Below, piece after piece: positions 36,371 through 44,542 of a stretch of DNA of 64,000 bases. The position numbers and the translations under genes were made by a program. The stretch lies in assembly GCF_013359735.1 (NCBI RefSeq), contig NZ_JABFMX010000006.1, positions 131,990-195,989 on the forward strand. Reading direction: 5' to 3'. The notes beneath the pieces were generated by a model. That model was not told where the DNA came from, ran no database searches, and saw only the letters and a list, made by a program, of their open reading frames with translations. Positions within the stretch are counted from its first letter, which is position 1; each line of letters starts with the position of its first letter. This stretch comes from Arthrobacter sp. C9C5 (lineage in GTDB: Bacteria > Actinomycetota > Actinomycetes > Actinomycetales > Micrococcaceae).

Positions 36371-37717
36371 GTGTCCGTAACCACCGCTACATCCAAGGAG
36401 CTTCTGGCCCGTCCGGTCCTGAAGTCCGCGATCTCCAAGGCGGCCCGCCGGCTGATGCCGATGCTGGTCATTCTGTACGTCGTTTCGTTCCTGGACCGGA
36501 CCAATGTCGGCTTCGCCGAGGCCGCCCTGGGCGCAGACAAGGGCGTGTCCGCCGCGGCCTTCGCCCTTGGTGCCGGCATCTTCTTCATCGGCTACGCGAT
36601 CTTCGAGATTCCCAGCAACCTGCTGCTCAAGAAGGTGGGCGCCAAGATCTGGCTGGCCAGGATCGCGATCACCTGGGGCATTGTCTCGGCCTGCTTCGCC
36701 TTCGTGCAGGGCGAGACCTCGTTTGTGATCCTGCGCTTCCTCCTCGGCGTCACCGAGGCCGGGCTCTTCCCGGGCGTGATCATGTATCTCGCCGAATGGT
36801 TCCCCAACAAGGTGCGCGTGCAGATGTTCGCCATCTTCTACCTGGCGCAGCCGTTCTCCCAGATGATCGGCAACCCGCTCTCCGGCTGGCTGATCAACAT
36901 CGGTGACCAGGTGCCGGGCCTGCGCGGCTGGCAGGTCATGTTCTTTGTCGAGGGCCTGCTCGCCGTCCTGGCAGGCATCGCGGCCTTCTTCTTCCTGATC
37001 AACGGTCCGGAAAAGGCCAAGTTCCTCAGCGGCGAGGAGAAGTTCGCGCTCAAGGAAGTCATGGCGCTGGAGGACAACATCAAGGACGAGCACGGCCCCC
37101 GCGGCATCCTCGCCGCGATGCGCAACGGCCGCGTCTGGTACTTCACCGCGATCTACTTCTGCCTGCAGATCGCGGTCTACGGTGTGACGTTCTTCCTGCC
37201 GCAGCAGGTCTCGTCCCTGACCGGGCAGAAGGTGGGCCTCGCCGTCGGCCTGCTGATCGCCGTGCCCTGGTTCTTCGGCATCTTCTCCTGCTACTTCATC
37301 GGCCGGGCGGCCAACACCGTGGCCAAGCGGCGGAAGTTCGGCACCATCCTGTTCCTCTCCACCGGCCTGTGCATCTTCGGCTCGGCCTGGGCCGGAACCA
37401 ATCACCAGCCGGTGCTCGGCATGATCTTCATAACCCTGGCGGTCTGCAGCTTCCTCGCCGTGGGCCCGGTCGTGTGGTCCTACCCGACGGCGTTCCTCGC
37501 CGGCTCCGCCGCGGCGGCGGGCATCGGCCTGATCAACTCGCTGGGCAACCTGGGCGGCTTCGTCGCCCCGATCCTGCGGACGGCGGTGAACGAGGCCACG
37601 CATTCGCCCACGGGTTCGATGGGCGTCTACGCCCTGGGTGTGCTGCCCTTCGTGGCGGCGGCGATGATGTTCGCCACCCGGCGGTTCAGCAACAAGGCGG
37701 ACGAGCTGCTGGACTAG
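36371..37717 (+). CDS. MFS transporter, ACS type, module 2
   Basis: Twelve-helix carrier of 448 residues. RLMPMLVILYVVSFLDRTNVGFAEAAL marks helix 1 and the loop of ACS-family transporters, and GIFFIGYAIFEIPSNLLLKKVGAK marks helix 2. The GTG start has AAGGAG 6 nt upstream. It probably imports the polyol used by module 2. It is related to but distinct from the module 1 carrier, consistent with one ancestral transporter-SDR pair having been duplicated. Confidence 0.9.
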   Translation: MSVTTATSKELLARPVLKSAISKAARRLMPMLVILYVVSFLDRTNVGFAEAALGADKGVSAAAFALGAGIFFIGYAIFEIPSNLLLKKVGAKIWLARIAITWGIVSACFAFVQGETSFVILRFLLGVTEAGLFPGVIMYLAEWFPNKVRVQMFAIFYLAQPFSQMIGNPLSGWLINIGDQVPGLRGWQVMFFVEGLLAVLAGIAAFFFLINGPEKAKFLSGEEKFALKEVMALEDNIKDEHGPRGILAAMRNGRVWYFTAIYFCLQIAVYGVTFFLPQQVSSLTGQKVGLAVGLLIAVPWFFGIFSCYFIGRAANTVAKRRKFGTILFLSTGLCIFGSAWAGTNHQPVLGMIFITLAVCSFLAVGPVVWSYPTAFLAGSAAAAGIGLINSLGNLGGFVAPILRTAVNEATHSPTGSMGVYALGVLPFVAAAMMFATRRFSNKADELLD

Positions 37718-37755
37718 ATCCGGTCCGGTTGCCCAGCCCCACCTAAAGGAGACCC

Positions 37756-38550
37756 ATGAGCCGCACCTCCGGCACCAGCGCCACGCCCCTGCACATCGGT
37801 GTCAGCACCAAGATGTATCTGGGTTACCAGGAAAGCCTGCGCTGGCTCTCGGAGGTGCGCGCCGTGGTGGACGCCCGTCCCGCCCTGGCCGCGGGCCGGG
37901 ACGTCCGGGTGTTCGTCATCCCGTCCTTCCCGGTCCTGGCCGAGGCCGGGAAAATCCTGGCCGGCTCGCCCGTGCTCCTTGGCGCACAGAACTGCGCCTG
38001 GGGGGACGGGCCGCTGACCGGGGAGGTCAGCCCGGGCATGCTGGCCGAGCTCGGCGTCTCGCTGGTGGAGATCGGCCACGCGGAGCGCCGGGCACTGTTC
38101 TGCGAGGACGACGACCTCGTGGCCCGCAAGGTCGGGGCCGCCGTCGACGCCGGGCTCACGCCGCTGCTCTGCATCGGCGAACCCGCCACGCTGGGCCCCG
38201 AGGAGGCTGCGGCCTTCTGTTTGCGCCAGCTCCGGTCCGCGACCGGGGGCGACGAGTCGTTGACGTCCCGCCTGGTCCTGGCCTACGAACCGGTCTGGGC
38301 GATCGGGGCGGACCAGCCCGCCGCACCTGCGTACGTCAACGCGGTGGTGCGGCTGATCCGCCAGGGGCTCGGCGCGGCCTGTCCCATCATTTACGGCGGG
38401 AGCGCCGGGCCCGGGCTGCTGCCGCAGCTGGCGGCGGCCGACGGACTATTCCTGGGCCGCTTTGCGCACGACGCCGCGAACTTCGGCCGGGTGCTGGACG
38501 AAGCGCTTCAGACCTTCGCGCCGGCCAGCAGCTCCTCGAGCCGCTCGTAG
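37756..38550 (+). CDS. Triose-phosphate isomerase homologue, probable L-erythrulose-1-phosphate isomerase
   Basis: TIM homologue of 264 residues with catalytic Lys19 (STKMY), His108 in EIGHAERR, Glu178 in AYEPVWAIG and the phosphate loop GGSAGPG. A housekeeping TPI would have NWK and GHSERR and usually sits with gap and pgk; this one sits at the end of a tetritol operon, as EryH does (L-erythrulose 1-phosphate to D-erythrulose 4-phosphate). Having both this and an RpiB-type enzyme points to a route through erythrulose phosphates to D-erythrose 4-phosphate. Its last 43 nt overlap the convergent SRPBCC gene. Confidence 0.88.
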   Translation: MSRTSGTSATPLHIGVSTKMYLGYQESLRWLSEVRAVVDARPALAAGRDVRVFVIPSFPVLAEAGKILAGSPVLLGAQNCAWGDGPLTGEVSPGMLAELGVSLVEIGHAERRALFCEDDDLVARKVGAAVDAGLTPLLCIGEPATLGPEEAAAFCLRQLRSATGGDESLTSRLVLAYEPVWAIGADQPAAPAYVNAVVRLIRQGLGAACPIIYGGSAGPGLLPQLAAADGLFLGRFAHDAANFGRVLDEALQTFAPASSSSSRS

Positions 38551-38990
38551 CCTTCGGTCAGGCCGTCTTCCATCCCGGGCTGCGCCATGCCGTCACGGGC
38601 TTCCATGCTGGGGTAGACGGCGCGCGCGGTCAGCCGGGTGCGGCCGCCGCCGAGGTCCCGGAAGGTGAGGAACTCGATGCTCACCACGTCCGGGTAGCCG
38701 CCGTATTCGAAGGTCTGGATCGCGAAGTCGTTCTCCCGGACGGTGTGGAAGACGCCGCTGAACCGGTGGGCGACGCCGTCGGGCCCCGTGTGCGTGTAGC
38801 GGTAGCTGCCGCCGGTGCTGAAGTCGTAGTGGTCCACATCCATGGTCATCCGCCGGGGGCCGAGCCACTGGGCGACGAGTTCGGGTTCCTTGTGGGCCCG
38901 GAAGACGTCCGCCACGGGAAAGTCGAACTCCCGCTCGAAGTCGATGAAGGGCAGTCCTTCCGGAACCGTGAGTTTCAGGGCGTTGCTCAT
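38508..38990 (-). CDS. SRPBCC (AHSA1-like) domain protein
   Basis: Small START-like domain protein of 160 residues: FEREFDFPVADVFRAHKEPELVAQWLGPRRM at the front, RYTHTGPDGVAHRFSGVFH in the middle and MEDGLTEGYERLEELLA at the end. This is the pattern of AHSA1-like proteins that are usually paired with an ArsR repressor. AAGGA stands 6 nt before ATG 38990, and the ATG overlaps the stop of the truncated ArsR frame (ATGA). The ligand is unknown. The expected full ArsR partner is missing here. Confidence 0.88.
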   Translation of the reverse strand: MSNALKLTVPEGLPFIDFEREFDFPVADVFRAHKEPELVAQWLGPRRMTMDVDHYDFSTGGSYRYTHTGPDGVAHRFSGVFHTVRENDFAIQTFEYGGYPDVVSIEFLTFRDLGGGRTRLTARAVYPSMEARDGMAQPGMEDGLTEGYERLEELLAGAKV

Positions 38991-39214
38991 GATGAGTCCT
39001 TTGCCTGGGTGCCGCGCGCGGCGGCCTGGGATTGGAGCACGGCGTCGAGGCTGCGGAACTGCTCCTCGCGGACCAGCCGGTACTGGTCGATCCATGCGGT
39101 GAGCGCCTCCAGCCGTGCGGGGTTCAGGTGGACGGGCCGGCGCTGGGCGTCCCGCGTGCGCGTGACGAGCCCCGCTAGCTCGAGGACCTGAAGGATCCGT
39201 CCGGCGCCGGCCGC
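38987..39214 (-). pseudogene. Truncated ArsR regulator: C-terminal half only
   Basis: The minus-strand frame between the MarR stop and the SRPBCC start reads ILQVLELAGLVTRTRDAQRR, then PVHLNPARLEALTAWIDQYR, then EEQFRSLDAVLQ. This is the recognition-wing and C-terminal helix of ArsR regulators that precede SRPBCC genes. The N-terminal part of the helix-turn-helix and any start codon are gone: the frame begins in the same register directly after the MarR TAG. This looks like a deletion or insertion junction. Translation could occur only by readthrough or re-initiation. Confidence 0.75.
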
Positions 39215-39664
39215 CTAGACTCCCGCGTGCAAGCGGGGGAGCGCGTCCACCAGCGGGGCGAGCTCCGGAACCTCCTGCGCCTGGGCCAGGGCGCGCTCCA
39301 GCGTGTGGTCGTGAACCGGCCGCGCCTGCTCCAGTAGCTCGATCCCGCTGGGCGTGAGTTCGGTGTAGATCCCGCGGCGGTCGTCCGCGCACAGGATCCG
39401 GGTCAGCAGGCCCCGCTCCTCGAGCCGGTTGACCAGACGGGTGGTGGCGCTGGGGCTCAGGGCCGTGGCCCGGGCAAGCTGCTGCATCCGCATGTGCCAG
39501 CCGTCCTGCCGGCTCAGCGCGTCCAGCACCGTGTACTCCACCACCGAGAGCTGCGCCTCGCCCTGCAGCGAACGCTCCAGCTCCGCTTCGATCAGCCCGT
39601 GCAGCGCCGCGAGGGTCCGCCAGCCTTGCGCCCGGACCTCGACGGCGTCGTCCTTGATGCCCAT
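39215..39664 (-). CDS. MarR family regulator, divergent from an MFS pump
   Basis: Protein of 149 residues with a winged helix-turn-helix (LSVVEYTVLDALS, MQQLARATALSPSATTRLVNR and the wing ILCADDRRGIYTELT), typical of MarR. GGGAG lies 8 nt before ATG 39664; a longer frame upstream runs into the divergent promoter and is not credible. It probably represses itself and the MFS gene from the TTGC/GCAA repeats between them. Its last codons (LHAGV, TAG) are followed in frame by the ArsR fragment, so the C-terminus may have been reshaped at that junction. Confidence 0.9.
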   Translation of the reverse strand: MGIKDDAVEVRAQGWRTLAALHGLIEAELERSLQGEAQLSVVEYTVLDALSRQDGWHMRMQQLARATALSPSATTRLVNRLEERGLLTRILCADDRRGIYTELTPSGIELLEQARPVHDHTLERALAQAQEVPELAPLVDALPRLHAGV

Positions 39665-39730
39665 CTGTTGTGCTCCCTTCCAACTCGGACAGCCGCGCTC
39701 CGAACAGCGGAGAGCGGGCAGCTCACAAAG

Positions 39731-39788
39731 TAGTTGCTTGCGCGCTATAGTTGCGTGTGCAACAATAAATAACGCGTCTGCAACTAAT
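39731..39788. promoter_or_regulatory. MarR operator region with TAGTTGC/GCAACTA repeats
   Basis: TAGTTGC occurs at 39731 and 39748, and GCAACTA at 39781-39787 in reverse. The clearest dyad is TAGTTGCGTGTGCAACAA at 39748. The repeats lie in the AT-rich divergent region between the MarR and MFS genes, as expected for MarR-type control. Confidence 0.65.
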
Positions 39789-39836
39789 AGCTTACGCTTC
39801 GCAAATCCCCCCGTACAGTTTTGAAGGAGCTCATCC

Positions 39837-41099
39837 ATGCCTATCGGCCTGATAGCACTCGCCCTCGGCGGGTTCGGAATCGGACTCACCGAGTTCGTCA
39901 TCATGGGCCTGCTGCCCCAAGTGGCCGCAGACTTCCGCGTCACCGAGGCTACCGCCGGATGGCTGATCTCCGGCTACGCGCTCGCCGTCGTCGTCGGAGC
40001 GTTGGTCCTGACGGCCGCAGTGACGCGCTTCGAACGCAAGCCTGTCCTTGCGGTGCTCATGGTGCTGTTCATCGCGGGCAACCTCGTCTCCGCGGTCGCG
40101 CCCGACTACGCCCTGATGATGGTCGGCCGGATCATTGCCGCCCTGGCCCACGGCGCGTTTTTCGGGATCGGTGCGGTGGTGGCCGCCGGCATGGTCGCCC
40201 CCACCAAGAAGGCCGGCGCCATCGCCATCATGTTCACCGGGCTGACGGCGGCCAACGTCCTGGGCGTGCCCTTTGGCACCATGCTCGGCCAGGCCGCCGG
40301 CTGGCGATCCACGTTCTGGGCCATCACCGGCATCGGCGTACTGGCCCTCGTGGGAATCCTCACCCTGGTTCCCAGGACCGGCGCGGGGGAGGCTGCTGCT
40401 GGCGGACTGCGGGGCGAACTCCGGGCCTTCCGCTCCGGCCAGGTCTGGCTGTCCATCTTCGTGACCATCCTCGGCTACGGCGGCATGTTCGGCGCCTTCA
40501 CCTACATTGCGTTCACCCTCACCGAGGTCACCGGCTTCTCAGCGGCCACCGTGCCGTGGCTGCTGATCATCTTCGGCGTGGGCCTCTTCATCGGCAACAC
40601 CGTCGGCGGCAAGGCAGCGGACCGTAACGTGGACCGCACCCTGCTCGTGGTGCTGGCCGCCCTCGTCGTGGTGCTCGTCGTCTTCGCCCTCACCTCGGCC
40701 AACCAGCCGATGACCATCGCCTCCATGGTGCTGCTGGGCGGCTTCGGCTTCGCCACCGTGCCCGGTCTGCAGATGCGCGTCATGAAGTACGCCGACAGCG
40801 CGCCCACCCTGGCCTCCGGCGCCAACATCGGCGCCTTCAACGTCGGCAATGCCCTGGGTGCGTGGATGGGTGGCGTGACCATCACCGCCGGACTCGGCTA
40901 CACCTCGCCGATCTGGGCCGGCGCCGGAATCACCCTGCTGGGCCTGGTGGTGATGGCGTTCGCCGCCGTTGCTGCCAAAAAGGGCGCCGGGAAGGGTGCC
41001 GCTAAGGACGACGCCGGACGGCTCGCGGCGGCCGTGGACGGGCCGGCTGCCAGCGAGACCGAGGACGCGCGGCACGACGCCGAGCTGCAGCGGCTCTAG
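39837..41099 (+). CDS. MFS transporter, DHA1 (AraJ-like) type
   Basis: Twelve-helix carrier of 420 residues. GIGLTEFVIMGLLPQVAADF in helix 1, the motif A region (AVTRFERKPVLAVLM) and the helix 4 segment MVGRIIAALAHGAFFGIGAVVAAGM resemble drug or sugar efflux carriers of the AraJ/YdhP group. The C-terminus has a Lys/Ala-rich and then acidic cytosolic tail. AAGGAG stands 7 nt before the ATG. It is divergent from a MarR regulator, the usual arrangement for an inducible efflux pump. Its stop shares CTAG with the stop of the convergent PuuD-like gene. Confidence 0.9.
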   Translation: MPIGLIALALGGFGIGLTEFVIMGLLPQVAADFRVTEATAGWLISGYALAVVVGALVLTAAVTRFERKPVLAVLMVLFIAGNLVSAVAPDYALMMVGRIIAALAHGAFFGIGAVVAAGMVAPTKKAGAIAIMFTGLTAANVLGVPFGTMLGQAAGWRSTFWAITGIGVLALVGILTLVPRTGAGEAAAGGLRGELRAFRSGQVWLSIFVTILGYGGMFGAFTYIAFTLTEVTGFSAATVPWLLIIFGVGLFIGNTVGGKAADRNVDRTLLVVLAALVVVLVVFALTSANQPMTIASMVLLGGFGFATVPGLQMRVMKYADSAPTLASGANIGAFNVGNALGAWMGGVTITAGLGYTSPIWAGAGITLLGLVVMAFAAVAAKKGAGKGAAKDDAGRLAAAVDGPAASETEDARHDAELQRL

Positions 41100-41881
41100 C
41101 TAGCGGCCGCCGCACGGCTCCGGCAGAGCTCCACGAAGGCGCGGAACGGGGCCTGCCGTTCCGCGGCGGGAAGTTCCAGGGCCTCCGGATGCCACTGCAC
41201 CGAGGCCACCCAGCGCTTCGGGTCTTCCAAGGCCTCCACTGTCCCGTCGTCGGCCACCGCGGTCACGACAAGTCCCTCGGCCACGCGGGCCACGGCCTGG
41301 TGGTGGCCGGAGGCAATCTTGACCGTGACTGCGGCTGCAGCGCCGGATCCCGTGGCGGGTCCGGTGCTGCCGTACAGCCCGGCCACCTTCGAGCCTCCGG
41401 CGATCCCGACCTCGTGCCAGGCCCAGGGGCCCGAGCCATGGACGGGATCCGGCTCCCGGTGCGCCACGACGCCCGGGTCCATGTCCTGGATCAGGGTTCC
41501 GCCGTAGAGCACATTCAGGAGTTGGTGCCCGCGGCAGATGCCCAGCACCGGCAGTCCGGCGTCGATGGACTGCCGGGCCACCGCGAGGTCCAGCTGGTCC
41601 TGCTCCGGGTTGACGTCGTAGCAGGTTCCGCCGTCCTCCTCCCCGTAGAGCCCGGGGTCCAGGTCGCCGCCGCCCGGAAGCACGACGCCGTCGAGCCCGG
41701 CCAGTCCCTCGGCGCCGGTCAGCGGCACGGGCTCGCCGCCACCCTCGCGCACCAGCTCAACGACGTAGTCAAAGAGCGCGTTGGCCTCGGCCACCCGCGG
41801 ATCGGGGTCCAGGGAACTGCTGAGCCGGACGGGAAGGCCGATGCGGGGGCGGCCGCCGAAGGGCCGTGCTGGAATCTGCAT
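41096..41881 (-). CDS. Class I glutamine-amidotransferase-like hydrolase (PuuD family)
   Basis: Protein of 261 residues with the GATase1 fold of gamma-glutamyl-gamma-aminobutyrate hydrolases: LPGGGDLDPGLYGEE, the nucleophile Cys116 in GICRGHQLLNV, a His in ASGHHQAV and the triad WHPE near the C-terminus. It would hydrolyse a gamma-glutamyl amide in polyamine or amine breakdown, but no gamma-glutamyl-putrescine genes are next to it. ATG 41881 is the likely start. The stop overlaps the MFS stop in a shared CTAG. Confidence 0.88.
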   Translation of the reverse strand: MQIPARPFGGRPRIGLPVRLSSSLDPDPRVAEANALFDYVVELVREGGGEPVPLTGAEGLAGLDGVVLPGGGDLDPGLYGEEDGGTCYDVNPEQDQLDLAVARQSIDAGLPVLGICRGHQLLNVLYGGTLIQDMDPGVVAHREPDPVHGSGPWAWHEVGIAGGSKVAGLYGSTGPATGSGAAAAVTVKIASGHHQAVARVAEGLVVTAVADDGTVEALEDPKRWVASVQWHPEALELPAAERQAPFRAFVELCRSRAAAAS

Positions 41882-41934
41882 GACTCATTTTGCACCACCG
41901 GTTCCGCATCACAACGCAGGGCTAGGATTGCCGG

Positions 41935-42429
41935 ATGACCAACAGATATCTCGTGTCCCGCAGCCGCTTCATCGCGGCCGCTCCGGAAGCCATCTTCGAA
42001 GTGCTCGCCACACCCGCACTGCACAGCGTCATCGACGGCTCGGGCACCGTGAAGGGTGCCCAGCCGCGCGGTCCCGAACGGCTGGCCCTCGGCGCGAAGT
42101 TCGGCATGGAAATGAATATCAAGCTGGACTACAAGATCCTCAACACGGTCTGCGAGTTCGAGGAGGGCCGGCGGATCGCGTGGCGGCACTTCGGCGGCCA
42201 CGTCTGGCGCTACCTGCTGAATCCGATTGCTGACGCCGCCGGAAATCCGGGCACCCTGGTCACCGAGCAGTGGGACGCGCGGGAAGTGCGGGCCAGGATC
42301 CTCCTCCGCTTGGCCGGCTACCCCCGCCGCCACCCGGCCAACATCGAGCAGACCCTCGCCAAGCTCGATGCCTACATGACCTCGGAAGCCGCAGCAGGGG
42401 CCGGACCCGCCCCGGACCAGCTTCACTAG
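41935..42429 (+). CDS. SRPBCC family protein
   Basis: START/Bet v 1-like protein of 164 residues. SRSRFIAAAPEAIFEVLATPALHSVIDGSG is the front strand and helix, CEFEEGRRIAWRH the middle strand, and PANIEQTLAKLDAYM the C-terminal helix. It is likely a small-molecule binding protein of unknown ligand. TAGGAT (41923-41928) lies 6 nt before the ATG with no Shine-Dalgarno sequence, so a leaderless mRNA is likely. The LOG-family gene follows 9 nt downstream and may share the transcript. Confidence 0.85.
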   Translation: MTNRYLVSRSRFIAAAPEAIFEVLATPALHSVIDGSGTVKGAQPRGPERLALGAKFGMEMNIKLDYKILNTVCEFEEGRRIAWRHFGGHVWRYLLNPIADAAGNPGTLVTEQWDAREVRARILLRLAGYPRRHPANIEQTLAKLDAYMTSEAAAGAGPAPDQLH

Positions 42430-42438
42430 GCCCGCCGG

Positions 42439-43572
42439 ATGAGCGCCGCCCGCAGCCTGCATCCGAGTCCGCGCACCCTTGAGGTCGAAAGCGTCGGCAG
42501 CTTCGACCGGCTGGTCGCGGCAGGCGCGCGGTCCATGCACGGCTGGCACGTCCAGTCACTGGACCTGCGTGGCCGCCGGGAGCCGCTGGAGTCCCTCGAC
42601 GCGCAGGGTGCCATCTTCCTGGGCTGCACCTTCGATGACGGCGTGGAAGATTCACTGCGCGGCCGCGGCGCCCTGATCTTTCCCAAGCTGGAAAAGGTCC
42701 CGTTCAACCCCTACCGCGGCCGGCTCTACACGCCGCAGGAGCTCTACGCGGGAGTTGCGGAGACCCGCTACGAGGACACCCTGGACGCCAGGGTCTACCA
42801 GTGGAGCATCCGCCCGGGCCAGCGGCACCGCCTGGACGCGACGCTCGCGGCGGCCCTCCACGACCACTCGATCGGTGATGCGCTCGAGGAGTTGACCCGG
42901 TCGGAGCTGTGCCTTGGCCGAACCATGGTGGGCGTCATGGGTGGCCATGCCGCCAGCCGCGGCTCGGCCGGCTTCACCGAGGCGGCGCTGCTGGGCCGCC
43001 TGCTGGCGCGCAACGGCAGGGTGGTCGCCACCGGCGGCGGCCCGGGCACCATGGAGGCCGCCAACCTGGGCGCCTATCTCAGCGTTGCGGACGAAACGGA
43101 TTTCCAGCAGGCGCTGACTGACCTCGCCGTCGTGCCCGGCTTCCGGCCGTCGGTGTCGGCGTGGGCGCGGGCGGCGGCCGCCGTCGTCGAACGCCATCCG
43201 GACGGCACGCCGTCGCTGGGCATTCCCACCTGGTTCTACGGCCACGAGCCGCCCAACTTCTTCGCCACGCACATCGCCAAGTACTTCGCCAACGCCATCC
43301 GCGAGGCCGTCCTGCTCGAGCTGTGCAACGGCGGGATCATCTTCCTGCCGGGATCCGGCGGCACCGTGCAGGAGATCTTCCAGGACGCCTGCGAAAACTA
43401 CTACGGCGCCCCGGAGACCATCACGCCCATGGTGCTGGTGGGCAAGGAGCACTGGCTGCGCAGGTTCCCGGCCTGGCCCCTGCTGCAGAGCCTTGCCGCG
43501 GGACGGCGGATGGAAAACCGGATTTTCCTGGTGGACACGGTGGACGAAGCCCTCGCGGTGCTGGAGCGCTAG
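42439..43572 (+). CDS. LOG family protein (large, nucleotide-hydrolase-like)
   Basis: Protein of 377 residues. The C-terminal two thirds has the LOG Rossmann fold with two glycine motifs, GGGPGTMEA (199-207) and LPGSGGTVQEIFQ (303-315), which bind the nucleotide monophosphate and carry the catalytic Glu. Classic LOG proteins release a base from nucleoside 5'-monophosphate (cytokinin activation) and are about 200 residues. Here an extra N-terminal domain of about 140 residues, rich in Arg and Leu, precedes the fold. The substrate of this longer subgroup is unknown to me. Confidence 0.87.
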   Translation: MSAARSLHPSPRTLEVESVGSFDRLVAAGARSMHGWHVQSLDLRGRREPLESLDAQGAIFLGCTFDDGVEDSLRGRGALIFPKLEKVPFNPYRGRLYTPQELYAGVAETRYEDTLDARVYQWSIRPGQRHRLDATLAAALHDHSIGDALEELTRSELCLGRTMVGVMGGHAASRGSAGFTEAALLGRLLARNGRVVATGGGPGTMEAANLGAYLSVADETDFQQALTDLAVVPGFRPSVSAWARAAAAVVERHPDGTPSLGIPTWFYGHEPPNFFATHIAKYFANAIREAVLLELCNGGIIFLPGSGGTVQEIFQDACENYYGAPETITPMVLVGKEHWLRRFPAWPLLQSLAAGRRMENRIFLVDTVDEALAVLER

Positions 43573-43606
43573 GAGTCCGCGGCGCCCAAGGGCCGTCCTG
43601 AAGGCC

Positions 43607-44542
43607 CTAGAGGTCCTTGCGGCAGGGGGCGTGGCCCAGCTCGTAGAGGCCGTTCAGGTCCCCGGCGGCCAGCCCGTCCGGCGCGCCGATCTCGGGGTAC
43701 ATCAGCTGCGTGGGGTCTTCCACATGTTCCAGGCCCATCACGTGGCCCAGCTCGTGCAGGATCACGGCCGTGGCATAAGCCGAGTTGTCCCCGCGGTCCA
43801 GGTCCTCGGTGATTTGCGGTGCGTCCAGTTCCAGGCTGCCGGTGACGAAGCTCTTGGGGCCGTCACCGAAGCTGAAGTGGGTGCTGCCGCCGGTGCCGAT
43901 CACGGCACCCTTGAGCTGTGGCGCCTGTTCCGGAGTGGTCCAGGCGATCAGCAGGGGAGCCCAGCGCTCGCCGTATCTCGCCTTTTGGTACGGAGCGCGG
44001 GACTGGGACGGGGCCTCCGTCGTGGGGCCGTCGTTGACGAACCTGATTCCGGTCGCTTCGGAGATGGTCTTGATCGCGTTTTCCACCAGCGGCCCGGCAT
44101 CCTTGGGGGCCAGGGCGGAGTTGACCACGTAGTGCAGGGGCCGGCAGGGGGAGTAGCCCACCGGGCCGCCGTCGGCGTTGGTGGCCAGGAACTTATAGGA
44201 CTTGCTGGCGGACGGCGGCGTCTGCGGCTGTCCCAGCGGCTGGTCCTGCTCTTCGAATCCCGGCGGGGGAACGGCCATTTGCGATCCGTCTGCGGGGATT
44301 CCGGCCTTCCGCCCCGCCGGACTGGCCGTGGGGTGGCTCGCCGGGGCGCTGGCCGGCTTGGCGTCGGCTCCGCCGTTGAACTCGAACAGACCAACAAAAC
44401 GCGGATCGCCGTACACGAGTCCGGCCGACAGGAAGGCCGCTCCGGCGATCAGGACGACGGCCGCAAGGTTACGGACCACCCTGACGGCGCTGCGGGCGCG
44501 GCTGTGCCGCGGGGTGCGGTCCCGGAGCCCGGGATCGTCCAC
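43607..44542 (-). CDS. Membrane-anchored matrixin-type zinc metalloprotease
   Basis: Protein of 311 residues: a short basic N-terminus, one hydrophobic anchor or signal (LAAVVLIAGAAFLSAGLVYG, about 24-43), a Pro/Ser-rich linker, then a metzincin domain with HELGHVMGLEH (263-273) and the Met-turn MYPE. The topology puts the protease outside the cell. The start GTG 44542 overlaps the TAG of the upstream ferritin/VIT gene (TAGTG). The frame stays open upstream, but that part is out of phase with the real VIT gene. The protein target is unknown. Confidence 0.88.
   Translation of the reverse strand: MDDPGLRDRTPRHSRARSAVRVVRNLAAVVLIAGAAFLSAGLVYGDPRFVGLFEFNGGADAKPASAPASHPTASPAGRKAGIPADGSQMAVPPPGFEEQDQPLGQPQTPPSASKSYKFLATNADGGPVGYSPCRPLHYVVNSALAPKDAGPLVENAIKTISEATGIRFVNDGPTTEAPSQSRAPYQKARYGERWAPLLIAWTTPEQAPQLKGAVIGTGGSTHFSFGDGPKSFVTGSLELDAPQITEDLDRGDNSAYATAVILHELGHVMGLEHVEDPTQLMYPEIGAPDGLAAGDLNGLYELGHAPCRKDL

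Noticed and set aside
37756-38550. Housekeeping triose-phosphate isomerase
   Set aside because: It lacks the glycolytic neighbours gap and pgk and the standard NWK motif, and it ends a tetritol-type operon.
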